Below, piece by piece: positions 34,991-43,317 of a DNA stretch of 64,000 nucleotides. The stretch is from Deltaproteobacteria bacterium. Its GTDB lineage: Bacteria > Myxococcota_A > UBA796 > UBA2385. A program made the translations under genes and the position numbers. Under the pieces are notes generated by a model, which saw only the letters and a list, made by a program, of their open reading frames with translations, had not been told where the DNA came from and made no database searches. The number at the start of each line of letters is the position of its first letter. Positions within the stretch are counted from its first letter, which is position 1. The stretch is taken from positions 1 to 64,000 of the forward strand of contig JAEUKK010000131.1 in assembly GCA_016792625.1 (NCBI GenBank), given 5' to 3'.

Positions 34991-35440
34991 ATGTTTTTTG
35001 AGCCCGTCCGCATCCGCCGCCCGGACCTCCGGCCCGAGGTGCGCGCCCTCATCGGCGTGCTCGGCTCGCCGGCGGGCAGCGGGGTGCCCCTGATGGAGCT
35101 CGTCCGCATCATGGGGATCTCGGTCTCCGCCGGTTTTCAGGACCAGATCACCGCTCGGGGGCTGCTTCACCTCGCCCACAACCGCTTCTCCAACGTGGGG
35201 CCGCCGATCCGGCGGGCGGTGCGCCTGCTGGGCACCGAGGTCCAGCTCCACCTCGCCGCCGAGCTGCAGGGCTCCCTCGACCGGCGACCTGAGGGGCCCC
35301 GCCTCGTCTTCGACCCAGATCACTCGGTCAGCCTGACCAAGCTGCTCTTCCGCACCCAGCTGCGGCAGCTCGACCTGCGGGAGCACGAGGTGCGGGTCGA
35401 CTTCAGCGGCGCGCAGGACCTCCTCATCGACCTGACCTGA
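34991..35440 (+). CDS. Conserved-looking protein of unknown function (149 aa)
   Basis: Not recognised. From ATG 34991 (AGGA about 6 nt upstream) it reads as a small soluble alpha/beta protein with no signal peptide or cysteine motif: MFFEPVRIRRPDLRPEVRAL, then GVPLMELVRIMGI and a repeated LTKLLFRTQLRQLDLRE helix. It is divergent from the flavin reductase gene, with 172 nt between the starts, and 82 nt before the pseudokinase gene. Confidence 0.6.
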   Translation: MFFEPVRIRRPDLRPEVRALIGVLGSPAGSGVPLMELVRIMGISVSAGFQDQITARGLLHLAHNRFSNVGPPIRRAVRLLGTEVQLHLAAELQGSLDRRPEGPRLVFDPDHSVSLTKLLFRTQLRQLDLREHEVRVDFSGAQDLLIDLT

Positions 35441-35522
35441 GCGCGGCCCACCCTCGGGCGGGGCCCGCCCCGACAGGCTACATGAGCGGTCGCAGCGCCC
35501 GCTGCGCCTCAATTGTCCCCCT

Positions 35523-37508
35523 TTGCTCCGCCGCGACGGCCCGGGCCGGCGTGCCCGACGGGCCCCGGAGGCTCCCCTGCCCGCGCCCAGCTCCCACAGC
35601 TCCCACAGCTCCACTGGTGCGCCGCGGGCCGGCCAGCGGGTCGGCCCCTTCGAGCTCACTGAGCTGGTCGGCCAGCGCGACGACATCAGCCTCTACCGGG
35701 CGGTGCGCCCGGGCGGCAGCCGTCAGCCGGCGGTCGTCGCGGTCCGCATCGCCGACAACCCGCGCGACGACGTGGCCGGGGCCTGGGTGCGGCACGAGTA
35801 CGACGTGCTGCGGCTGATGGACGACCCGCGCATCCCCAAGGCCTACGGCTACTACGCGAGCCAGATCGCGGTCGCGCTCGGCTGGATCGAGGGCATCCGC
35901 CTGGATCGCTTGCTCGAGGCCAGGGCCACCGGCAAGCTCGTGATCGACGCCCCGACCGCGGTCGACCTGCTCGGCGAGGTCGCCGAGGCGCTGCGGCATG
36001 TGCACAGCCGGGTTGACGAGAAGGGCGCGATCTTCCACGGGTGGCTGAGCCCGCGGAACATCTGGCTGCGCCACGACGGCAAGGTGATGATCTCGGGGCT
36101 GGGCGCGCTGCCTCGGGCCGTGCCGGCGGGCTACGTCCCGCCCGAAGAGGCCGCCGGCGCCTTTGTCGACGCCCGCAGCGATCAGTGGCGCATCGGCGCG
36201 CTGGGGGTCGAGCTGCTGCTCGGCGGGCCGCTGTACCAGGGCGCAGCCGAGCCCCAGGCCGCCGCGGCGGTCGGCGACGTCGAGCCTTGGCTCAGCCGGG
36301 TCGAGAAGCGCTGGCCGCCGCTGGCCCGCTGCCTGCGCAAGGCGCTCTCCTCCGCCGCGGGCACCCGCTACGCCGGGGATGGTGAGCTGATCCACGATCT
36401 GCTCGAGGTGGGCCGCAACCTCGGTCGCCCGGATCGGCTCGCGCTGGTCTCCCGGGCGCGCGCGCTCATGGGCGTGGGTCCGGCGGCCGCCGAGGTCGAA
36501 GGCGACCCCTTCTCCTCCTCCGAGGCCGGGGCCGACGAGCTTGAGCCGCGCAGCACGGCGGGCCTCGAGCGCCCGACGGCCAGCGCGCTCGAGCCCAGCG
36601 CCACGGGCGGGCGCGGGCGGCCCCTCCCCGGCGGGCAGCCGGTGCCTGGGAAGCGCCCCGCCGCCGGCCGCACCGCGGTCACCGCCGCCTTGAGCCGCGC
36701 GGCCACCGCCGCCCGAGACGAGCTCGATGATGGTGAGGCAGACGCCATTCCCACCGCGCGGCGCGCGGCGAGCGCCAGCCCGCCGCAGGCCTCGCCGGCG
36801 CTCGCAGGCCCGCCGCCGCGCCCCATCGCCGCCGACCCTGGGCCGCTGCCCGCGGCGGTCGCCTTGCCCGCAGCCGTCGCCGCGCGCTCCGCGCCGCGGG
36901 CGGTGATCGTCGACGAGAGCCCGTCGGTGGCCTCCGCCCCTGGGGTCGATGAGCACGCCCGGCCCGAGCCGGCGTTCACCGCCGTGGTGGCGCCGCCCAC
37001 ACCGGCCGGCCCCACCGTGATGGCCGCGCCAGGCCCGCGGGCCCCGAGCCCCCGCGTCGAAGAGGACGAGCCCAGCCTGGGCCTCACCGGCCGAGAGGCC
37101 GCCGCCGAGCCGAGCTTCTCGGGCATCGGCGCCCCGGCCATGCCCCGCATCCGCATGCCCGAGCCGGGCTTCGGCGACCCCCATAGCCAGAGCTCGGCGC
37201 GACCCGCGGTCGTGATCGGCCGACGGGAGCGCCTGAACGACCCCCGCTCCGCCTCGGCCAGCGCCGGCCCGGGGGCCCCGCTGGGACCGGGCCCCGCCGC
37301 CGAGGAGCACCCCGAGGCCGAGATCACGGCGCCGCCAACCGGGCCCTCGGCCGGGCCGGGCGCACGGCCGGCCGAGGCCGCTCCGCCCGATGCGCCGCCG
37401 GCCCGGCCGCCGCTCAAGTTCGCGCCCGCCGAGCTGGTCGCCATGGCGATGATCGGCGTGTTCATCGTGGTCGCGATCAGCTTCTTGTCCTGGCGCTTCG
37501 GGGGCTGA
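35523..37508 (+). CDS. Tail-anchored pseudokinase (Ser/Thr kinase fold without catalytic residues)
   Basis: 661 aa if the TTG at 35523 is the start; the exact start is uncertain. A protein-kinase fold spans residues about 42-295. The three catalytic hallmarks are changed: the VAIK lysine is Arg75 (VVAVRIAD), HRDLKPEN is HGWLSPRN (Asp to Trp174), and DFG is SGLG (Asp to Ser191). A 330-residue Pro/Ala-rich disordered linker follows. One transmembrane helix (about 636-655) at the very C-terminus faces the kinase fold to the cytosol. Probably a scaffold or sensor. Residues 23-31 are coded by a 9-nt tandem repeat (35589-35614, Ser-Ser-His). It lies 2 nt before the MBL hydrolase gene. Confidence 0.78.
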   Translation: MLRRDGPGRRARRAPEAPLPAPSSHSSHSSTGAPRAGQRVGPFELTELVGQRDDISLYRAVRPGGSRQPAVVAVRIADNPRDDVAGAWVRHEYDVLRLMDDPRIPKAYGYYASQIAVALGWIEGIRLDRLLEARATGKLVIDAPTAVDLLGEVAEALRHVHSRVDEKGAIFHGWLSPRNIWLRHDGKVMISGLGALPRAVPAGYVPPEEAAGAFVDARSDQWRIGALGVELLLGGPLYQGAAEPQAAAAVGDVEPWLSRVEKRWPPLARCLRKALSSAAGTRYAGDGELIHDLLEVGRNLGRPDRLALVSRARALMGVGPAAAEVEGDPFSSSEAGADELEPRSTAGLERPTASALEPSATGGRGRPLPGGQPVPGKRPAAGRTAVTAALSRAATAARDELDDGEADAIPTARRAASASPPQASPALAGPPPRPIAADPGPLPAAVALPAAVAARSAPRAVIVDESPSVASAPGVDEHARPEPAFTAVVAPPTPAGPTVMAAPGPRAPSPRVEEDEPSLGLTGREAAAEPSFSGIGAPAMPRIRMPEPGFGDPHSQSSARPAVVIGRRERLNDPRSASASAGPGAPLGPGPAAEEHPEAEITAPPTGPSAGPGARPAEAAPPDAPPARPPLKFAPAELVAMAMIGVFIVVAISFLSWRFGG

Positions 37509-37510
37509 GC

Positions 37511-38329
37511 ATGGCCACGGTCACCATCGAGCGCCCCGCCGCGCGTGTGCTCCGGGTGGCCCTGCCGAGCCCCACGCTGCCGCCCGCGACCACCACCAAC
37601 GCCTGGGTGCTCGGCGAAGACGACGTGCTCGTCGTTGATCCAGGCAGCCCTTGGCCCGAGCCCCAGGCTGCTTTGCTCGAGGCGCTGGCCGGCCGTCGGG
37701 TCAAGGGCGTGGTGTTGACCCACCACCACGTCGATCACATGAGCGGGGCCCGCGCCCTCGCCGAAGCGGCCGGCGCGCCGATCCTCTGCCATCCCCTGAC
37801 CGCCGCCGCGCTGGGCTGGGCCGACACCCTCCCCGTGGTTGAGGGCGACCGCCTTGAGATCGGCCCGGACGCCTGGGTCGCGATGCACACGCCGGGGCAC
37901 GCCCGCGGGCACCTCTGCTTTCACGACGAGGCCCGTGGTGTCGTCGTCGTGGGCGACATGATCGCCGCCGAGGGCACGATCATCCTCGCGCCCCCCGATG
38001 CCGACCTGGCCGCCTTCCTCGCTGGGCTCCGCCGGCTCGAGGGCTGCGGCGCGACCCTCGCCCTGCCCGCCCACGGCCCGGCCTTGCCTGAGGCCGCGGC
38101 GATTTTTCGCCAGAACCGGCTCCACCGTGAGGCGCGGACCGCCGCCTGCCGCGCCGCGCTGGGCGCCGAACCGCAAAGCGCAGACGAGCTCGTACCCGCG
38201 GTCTACGGGCCCATCCCCGCCGAGATCGTCCCGCTGGCCGCGATCCAGCTCTGCGCGCACCTCGAGTGGCTGGCGCAGGCCGGCGAAGCGGTGGAGCGCG
38301 GCGGGCGCTGGACCCGGGCTCAGGCCTGA
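37511..38329 (+). CDS. MBL-fold metallo-hydrolase (LACTB2-like)
   Basis: 272 aa. The metal site is complete: THHHVDHMSGA (HxHxDH), GHARGHLCF (His), VVGDMIA (Asp), and PAHGP. NAWVLGEDDVLVVDPGS is the N-terminal core strand pair. The C-terminal winged-helix-like region (LHLE-type AIQLCAHLEWLA) matches LACTB2/beta-lactamase-like 2 proteins, which include RNases and thioesterases. The substrate is unknown. It starts 2 nt after the pseudokinase stop, so the two are co-expressed. The stop faces the comEA-like gene (38 nt). Confidence 0.88.
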   Translation: MATVTIERPAARVLRVALPSPTLPPATTTNAWVLGEDDVLVVDPGSPWPEPQAALLEALAGRRVKGVVLTHHHVDHMSGARALAEAAGAPILCHPLTAAALGWADTLPVVEGDRLEIGPDAWVAMHTPGHARGHLCFHDEARGVVVVGDMIAAEGTIILAPPDADLAAFLAGLRRLEGCGATLALPAHGPALPEAAAIFRQNRLHREARTAACRAALGAEPQSADELVPAVYGPIPAEIVPLAAIQLCAHLEWLAQAGEAVERGGRWTRAQA

Positions 38330-38367
38330 GCGTCGAGCGCGGAGCGTAGAGCAGTCAGGCCCGGCCC

Positions 38368-38931
38368 TCAGTGCGTGGGCGGGCGCGCCTCGAGGAAGGG
38401 GCGAATGTTGTCCAGCGTGGCCGGCCCAATGCCCTTCACATCGTCTAGCGCGTCAAGATCGGCGAAGGGGCCGTTCGCGTCGCGGTGCGCGACCACGGCC
38501 TCAGCCACCTCGCGCCGCAGGCCGGGCACCGCGGCCAGCGCCTCGACCGACGCGCTGTTCACGTCGACCGGCAGGCCAAAGACGACGAGCTCGTCCATGC
38601 GCCCAAGCTGCAGCGCGCCGTCCGCCCCGCGGGTCAGCCGGGTGCCCACCTCAAGGGTCGCGTCGGGGACGCCTGTGGGGTCGGCCCCCGCGGCGCGCAG
38701 GGCGGCGTGCACGGTGGCCGGCGCCAGCAGCGGGTGGAAGCCCGGCGTCGGCACCGCGCCTTGGACCTCGACCACCACCTCAGGCACGGGGGCCGCGGGC
38801 ACCGCACGGCTCAGCCAGAGCAGGCCACCCGCGCTCATCGCAAGCAAAAAGGCCATCAATCCGAGCGCCCGCGGCGGAGCGCCCGGCCCTGCGCGCCCAA
38901 AGCGGGGCCGGTCGACGGCGGGTGGGCTCAC
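38368..38931 (-). CDS. ComEA-like helix-hairpin-helix protein
   Basis: 187 aa. Short cytosolic N-terminus, a transmembrane helix (about residues 26-44), a SLBB-like strand region (VVVEVQGAVPTPG) and two HhH motifs at the C-terminus (VDVNSASVEALAAVPGLRR; DLDALDDVKGIGPATLDNI). ComEA binds incoming DNA in the periplasm during transformation. No other competence genes are present, so only DNA binding is supported. The GTG at 38931 overlaps the tsaE stop (GTGA). Confidence 0.85.
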   Translation of the reverse strand: MSPPAVDRPRFGRAGPGAPPRALGLMAFLLAMSAGGLLWLSRAVPAAPVPEVVVEVQGAVPTPGFHPLLAPATVHAALRAAGADPTGVPDATLEVGTRLTRGADGALQLGRMDELVVFGLPVDVNSASVEALAAVPGLRREVAEAVVAHRDANGPFADLDALDDVKGIGPATLDNIRPFLEARPPTH

Positions 38932-39461
38932 GCGCCCCCCTGCGCGGCGGTCCAGGCCTGGATCCACCGGTGCAAGCTGCGGTCCGCCCAAGACCCACGG
39001 GAGCGGGCCCGCAGCCGACGCCCCCCGTCGGCGCTCAGCTCGAGCTGCACCTCGAGGTGGTCGAGGGGCAGCGCCTCGGGCGCGCGCTCGGCCCACTCGA
39101 CGAGGCTGATCCCGCCCCAGGCTTCGAGCTGCTCCTCGAAGCCGAGGTGGACCAGCTCGCCGGGCTCGAGGCGGTAGAGGTCCGCGTGCAGGATGGGCGG
39201 ATGGCCGTCCAGCTCATTGATCAGCGCGAAGGTTGGGCTGGTGAGCGCAAAGGGCAGGCCCGCCGCGGCGCCGACGCCCTGCGCGAGGCTGGTCTTGCCC
39301 GCGCCCAGGCCGCCGTTGAGGGCGACGACCAGCGGGGCGACGGCGCTCTCACCGAGCAGGCGCCCCGCCTGGAAGGTCGCCTCAGGGTCGGGGAGCTGGA
39401 GCTCCCAGGTCTCGCCGTCCCAGGTGGCGGCCGGCGGTGGGGTGGTGGTGGGCGTGGACAT
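38928..39461 (-). CDS. tsaE: tRNA threonylcarbamoyladenosine biosynthesis ATPase TsaE
   Basis: 177 aa P-loop ATPase supporting the TsaBD complex in t6A formation. It has ALNGGLGAGKTSLAQ (Walker A), SPTFALINE, and HADLYRLEPGELVHLGFEE (Walker B-like region), with VEWAER near the C-terminus. The length is slightly long owing to Pro/Thr-rich N-terminal and basic C-terminal tails. It lies 39 nt downstream of truB in the rbfA-truB-tsaE-comEA-like run. Confidence 0.93.
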   Translation of the reverse strand: MSTPTTTPPPAATWDGETWELQLPDPEATFQAGRLLGESAVAPLVVALNGGLGAGKTSLAQGVGAAAGLPFALTSPTFALINELDGHPPILHADLYRLEPGELVHLGFEEQLEAWGGISLVEWAERAPEALPLDHLEVQLELSADGGRRLRARSRGSWADRSLHRWIQAWTAAQGGA

Positions 39462-39500
39462 GGGGCCTCCGCCCGGCGGATGTGCACGGCGCGACGCAGG

Positions 39501-40523
39501 TCAAGCCGGCGCGGCCCCGGGCAGCACCCGCAGCGCGCGGCGAAGACCAGCGCGCTCCTCTCCCAAAGCGACCACCTCATCGCCAACACAGGCCAAAAAC
39601 CGGCCGTGATCCGGCGGAGCAGCGGGCAAGGGCGCGACCTCAGGGCCGGGCAGCACCCCGCTGCGCAGCAAGCGCTCGACCTGGGCGGGGAGCAGCTGCA
39701 GGGCGGGGAGCCCGTCGAGCACCGCAGTGGGCGACCGGAGCACATCACTGAGCAGCGCGTCAATCTCAGCGCGGGGGAGCCAGGGCAGGCGCGGGACACC
39801 CCGAGGGGAGCGCAGCACCGCCCGCCAGTCCACCTCGCCGTCGGCCCCGGTCGGCGGGGGCTCGGCGGCGACGAGGTGAGCCAAGCGCGGCAGGTCGACC
39901 GCGTGGGCCAAGGTCGCGCCGCCAGTCGCCTCGCGACGCAGGGCCTCGAGGTGGCCGACCGTGCCGAGGCGCTCGGCCAGCTCTTCGCCGAAGGCCCGTG
40001 CGTAGGTGCCCTTGCCACAGGTCAGGCGCAGATCGATGAGATCACCGCTCAGCGCAATGAGCTCGACCGCGTCGATGCGCACGCTGCGCACGGGCGCCTC
40101 GACCTCGACCCCGGCGCGGGCCAGCTCATAGAGCCGCCGGCCGTTGACCTTGACCGCCGAGTACAGCGGCGTGGTCTGGCTGCGCTGGCCGCACATGCCC
40201 TCGAGCGCGGCGCGGACCTTCGCCACGTCCAGCGGCGGCACGGGCGCCTCGGCCCGCGTCTCGCCCTCGGTGTCGCCGGTGGTGGTCGCCCGACCGAGGC
40301 GCAGCCCGCAGCGGTAGACCTTGTGGTCGTCCTCCAAGAACGAGATCAGGCGCGTCGCCGGGCCCAGACCGAGCAGCAGCACGCCGCTCGCGAAGGGGTC
40401 GAGCGTGCCGGTGTGCCCGACGCGGCGGTCGCCGACCACCGCCCGCACGATGTCGACGCAGTCGTGGCTGGTCGGGCCGGGCGGCTTGTCGAGCACGAGG
40501 AAGCGCGGGCCGGCCAGCGGCAC
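39501..40523 (-). CDS. truB: tRNA pseudouridine(55) synthase TruB
   Basis: 340 aa. VLDKPPGPTSHDCV and GHTGTLDPFASGVLL carry catalytic Asp42. YSAVKVNGRRLYELAR and CGKGTYAR complete the active site. Makes pseudouridine 55 in the T-loop. The C-terminal PUA-like region is present with an alanine/leucine-rich extension. GTG start directly abuts the rbfA stop. Confidence 0.94.
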   Translation of the reverse strand: MPLAGPRFLVLDKPPGPTSHDCVDIVRAVVGDRRVGHTGTLDPFASGVLLLGLGPATRLISFLEDDHKVYRCGLRLGRATTTGDTEGETRAEAPVPPLDVAKVRAALEGMCGQRSQTTPLYSAVKVNGRRLYELARAGVEVEAPVRSVRIDAVELIALSGDLIDLRLTCGKGTYARAFGEELAERLGTVGHLEALRREATGGATLAHAVDLPRLAHLVAAEPPPTGADGEVDWRAVLRSPRGVPRLPWLPRAEIDALLSDVLRSPTAVLDGLPALQLLPAQVERLLRSGVLPGPEVAPLPAAPPDHGRFLACVGDEVVALGEERAGLRRALRVLPGAAPA

Positions 40524-40967
40524 TCAGCCCTCCGTCGGCGGGTCGGAGGGCTCCGCGGCTTCTGTCGGCTCCCCTCCGCCATCCTCGCCCTCGATGGCCC
40601 GCGGGTGGGTCTGGGGCAGGGCGTCGAGGAACTGGGTCATCTCGACCCCGCGGCTGATGCTGTCGTCGAGGTGGAAGCGCAGCTCAGGCACGTGGCGCAT
40701 CTGCAGGCGCTGGCCCAGCTCGCGGCGGAGGAAGCCGGTGGCCGAGAAGAGGCCCTTGAGGATGGCCTCAGGGTCACCATTCCCGCCGAGCGGCATGAAG
40801 TTGACGTGCGCGATGCGCAGGTCGACGCTCATCCGCACCACGGTGATGGTGAGGGGGGTGATCCGCGGGTCGCGCAGGCCGTCGCGGATCAAGGTGGAGA
40901 GGATGTCGGCGATGTCGCCCGCGACCCGGTCGAGCCGGCGGTTCGGGCCCTGGTTGTTTTGACGCAT
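40524..40967 (-). CDS. rbfA: Ribosome-binding factor A
   Basis: 147 aa KH-fold factor for 30S maturation. It has RRLDRVAGDIADILSTLI, DPRITPLTITVVRMSVDLRIA and LGQRLQMRHVPELRFHLDDSI, the conserved RbfA strands and helices. The acidic C-terminal tail (EGEDGGGEPTEAAEPSD) is dispensable in homologues. First gene of the truB run; infB and nusA, its common upstream partners, are not here. Confidence 0.94.
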   Translation of the reverse strand: MRQNNQGPNRRLDRVAGDIADILSTLIRDGLRDPRITPLTITVVRMSVDLRIAHVNFMPLGGNGDPEAILKGLFSATGFLRRELGQRLQMRHVPELRFHLDDSISRGVEMTQFLDALPQTHPRAIEGEDGGGEPTEAAEPSDPPTEG

Positions 40968-41064
40968 GGGCTGCGCCTAAGGAGCGCGCCCGGCGCTGTC
41001 AACGGGCCGGCGTGCGCCGCGGGCGCTCGCCCCGATGCCCAGCCTCGGCGGCGGATGATCGGCC

Positions 41065-42378
41065 TCAGTCGCCGATGAGCCGGGCCACCGCCTCGCGGTG
41101 CAGCGGCCCGCCCCAGAAGGCCACGCTGTCGAAGACCTGGTCGAGCGCGCGCCGGTCGAGGGGCACCCCCGGGGTCAGGGGCCCATCCAGGCTCGCCCGG
41201 GCCCGCACGATCGCCGCCTGCCGGGTCGGCGCGCCGACCACGACCGCGCCCAGCTCGTCGCCGGCAGAGACCAGATCACCGACCACCAGGGCCATGTCAC
41301 GCCGAAGCTCCATGTCGGGCAGCTCGAGCAGCTCACCCTCCCCCTCGGCCCGCAGGCGCATCCAGACGTGATGGCCCGCCGGGACGAGGTCGGTCGCCTC
41401 GATGCGCAGGCCGTCGCCCGTCGCCAAGCGGAGCTGGGCGTCGAAGAGGTCGATGGCGAAGAGGGCCTCGGTCACGGCGTGCCAAGGGCTCAGCCCGGGG
41501 ATGACCTGCAGCAGGTAGGGGCGGCCGTCGGGTGCCACCAAGAAGCGCACGGCGCACAAGCCCCGCAGCTGGATGGCCTTCACCAGCGCGGCGGCGGCTT
41601 GGGCCATCTGCTCCCGGGTCTTGTCGCTGAGGCCCGGCGCGGGGGCCTCGACCACCACCCTCCCCGCGGTGTCGTGCACAGTGAGGTCACGGTCCCCCAA
41701 GGTCAGGGGGGCGGCGACGCCGTCCCACAGCACGGGCACCTCGATCTCGCGGGCGCCCAGCACGAGGCGCTCGATGATCACCGGACCATCGGCGAGCGCG
41801 GCCTGCAGGGCGGGACCGACCTCGGCAGGCTCACGCACGACGCGCCGCGCACCGCCCCCGTCCTTGGCGGGCCTCAGGCGCACAGGCAGACCAACCCGCG
41901 CCGTCCAGACCTGACCCTGGGCCTCGTCCAGGATGGGCAGCGACGCGGGGACGACCTGCAGGCCAATCTCCTCGGCGATTGACCGGGTCACCGACCGGTC
42001 GCTGCACACCCCCAGCGCGTGGTGGCCCGCCCCGGCCCAAGCCAGCGCCGAAGCCGACAGCAGCTCGACCATCGCCGTGGTGCGCCCAAGCGCGGTGAAG
42101 CCGGGGTGAATGGCGTCGCAGCCGGCATCATAGGCGGCGGCGAGCACCCGATCTGGCGCGGGCCAGGGCCCCTCGCCGCGGGGTACGTAGACGGCGAAGT
42201 CCACGTCGTCGGGCCAGAGGGCGTCACCGTCCTCATCAGCGATGAGCGCGACGATCTCGACCCGCGCGGCCTCGCCCCACCGCCGGGCGCGCAGGGCGGC
42301 GGCGCCCCGATCTGCGACCAGCAGGCGGCGCAGCTCGGACCGCGGCGGGTCACCCAAAGCACGCCCACCCTCAGACAT
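41065..42378 (-). CDS. Biotin-carboxylase-like ATP-grasp protein with degenerate active site
   Basis: 437 aa with the overall order of acetyl-CoA carboxylase biotin carboxylase: N-terminal Rossmann-like region (LLVADRGAAALR; DAGCDAIHPGFTALG matches CDAIHPGYGFL), an ATP-grasp with shortened Gly loop PAKDGGGARRVV (residues 170-181), and RLVLGAREIEVPVL. Catalytic positions are lost: the usual EMNTRIQVEHPVTE reads QVIPGLSPWHAVTE (291-304), so Glu, Asn, Arg and Glu become Gln, Ile, Gly and Trp. The metal Glu before it is Arg278. Bicarbonate/biotin chemistry is therefore unlikely; a ligand-binding or different ligase role is possible. It overlaps BKACE by 8 nt. Confidence 0.75.
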   Translation of the reverse strand: MSEGGRALGDPPRSELRRLLVADRGAAALRARRWGEAARVEIVALIADEDGDALWPDDVDFAVYVPRGEGPWPAPDRVLAAAYDAGCDAIHPGFTALGRTTAMVELLSASALAWAGAGHHALGVCSDRSVTRSIAEEIGLQVVPASLPILDEAQGQVWTARVGLPVRLRPAKDGGGARRVVREPAEVGPALQAALADGPVIIERLVLGAREIEVPVLWDGVAAPLTLGDRDLTVHDTAGRVVVEAPAPGLSDKTREQMAQAAAALVKAIQLRGLCAVRFLVAPDGRPYLLQVIPGLSPWHAVTEALFAIDLFDAQLRLATGDGLRIEATDLVPAGHHVWMRLRAEGEGELLELPDMELRRDMALVVGDLVSAGDELGAVVVGAPTRQAAIVRARASLDGPLTPGVPLDRRALDQVFDSVAFWGGPLHREAVARLIGD

Positions 42379-43243
42379 GGTCGAGCCCCAGGCGCTGGCG
42401 GGTCTCGGCGAGGGTCGCGGGGCGCCGGCCAACGTCGCCGCACATGCGCACGGCGCGGGCGACGAGCTCTCCGTTGGATTGGACCATCGCGCCGTCGGGG
42501 AGGTAGAAGTTGTCCTCCAACCCAACGCGGATGTTGCCGCCCAACACGAGGGCCGCGGCGATGAGGCGCCACTGTACGCGGCCGATGCCGATGACCTGCC
42601 ACTCAGAGCCGGCGGGGACGAGGCTGGCCTGCAGCTGCAGGGCCTCGACGGTGGTGGGCAGCCCGCCGAGCACGCCCATGATGAAGCTGAACTCCAGCGG
42701 CGGCCGCAGCAGGCCCATGTCGAGCAGCGGGGCGATCGAGTTCGTGTGCCCGCTGTCGAAGCACTCGAGCTCGGGGTGCACGCCGGCCTCGACCATCGCG
42801 TCGAGCAGGCGCCGGATCTTCGAGAAGGGGTTGGGGAAGATGAGGTCAAACACGAAGTCCTTGCGGCGCTCGGAGTACTTCGCGTAGTTCATGGTCCCCA
42901 TGTTGAGGGCGGCGACGTCGGGGCGCGCCTCGCGGATCATGCGCTCCTGCAGAGTGGTGTCGTCGTCGAGGCTGCCCGTCGAGAAGTTGATGACGATGGG
43001 GCAGCGCGCGCGGACCTCTTCTTTGATTCGCAGGAAGACCTCGGGCGACCAGGTCGGCGCGCCGTCGTCCTCGCGCGCGTGGATGTGGGCCACCGTGGCG
43101 CCGGCCTCCCAAGCACGCAGCGCCTCGTCGGCGATCTCGGCGGGGGTGTAGGGGATGGCGGGGCACTGCTTGCGGTTGGCCAAGACGCCGGTCAGCGCGC
43201 AGGAGACGATGACCGGACGATCACTTTCGGCGGAGAAGCCCAT
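42371..43243 (-). CDS. BKACE-family 3-keto-acid cleavage enzyme (DUF849)
   Basis: 290 aa. PVIVSCALTGVLANRKQCP matches the BKACE start (IxxALTGA...P.P.tP.Ei), followed by AGATVAHIHARED (zinc His-x-His), INFSTG, LNMGTMNY and LEDNFYLPDGAMVQSN. Members condense a beta-keto acid with acetyl-CoA (3-keto-5-aminohexanoate cleavage and relatives) using a zinc ion. ATG 43243 is chosen over an upstream in-frame codon adding 30 unrelated residues. It sits between the crotonase and the biotin-carboxylase-like gene, pointing to acyl-CoA metabolism. Confidence 0.92.
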   Translation of the reverse strand: MGFSAESDRPVIVSCALTGVLANRKQCPAIPYTPAEIADEALRAWEAGATVAHIHAREDDGAPTWSPEVFLRIKEEVRARCPIVINFSTGSLDDDTTLQERMIREARPDVAALNMGTMNYAKYSERRKDFVFDLIFPNPFSKIRRLLDAMVEAGVHPELECFDSGHTNSIAPLLDMGLLRPPLEFSFIMGVLGGLPTTVEALQLQASLVPAGSEWQVIGIGRVQWRLIAAALVLGGNIRVGLEDNFYLPDGAMVQSNGELVARAVRMCGDVGRRPATLAETRQRLGLDHV

Positions 43244-43317
43244 GGGTGCCTCGGAGGGGGTGCCTGGATGGGAGCAGAGGTCGGGGATCGAGGGGTAGCC
43301 AGTGATGGAGCGGACGT

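Noticed and set aside
35482..35817. Short plus-strand frame starting ATG 35482
   Set aside because: It overlaps the pseudokinase N-terminus in another frame and has no motif; the ATG is kept only as a note on the uncertain start of that gene.
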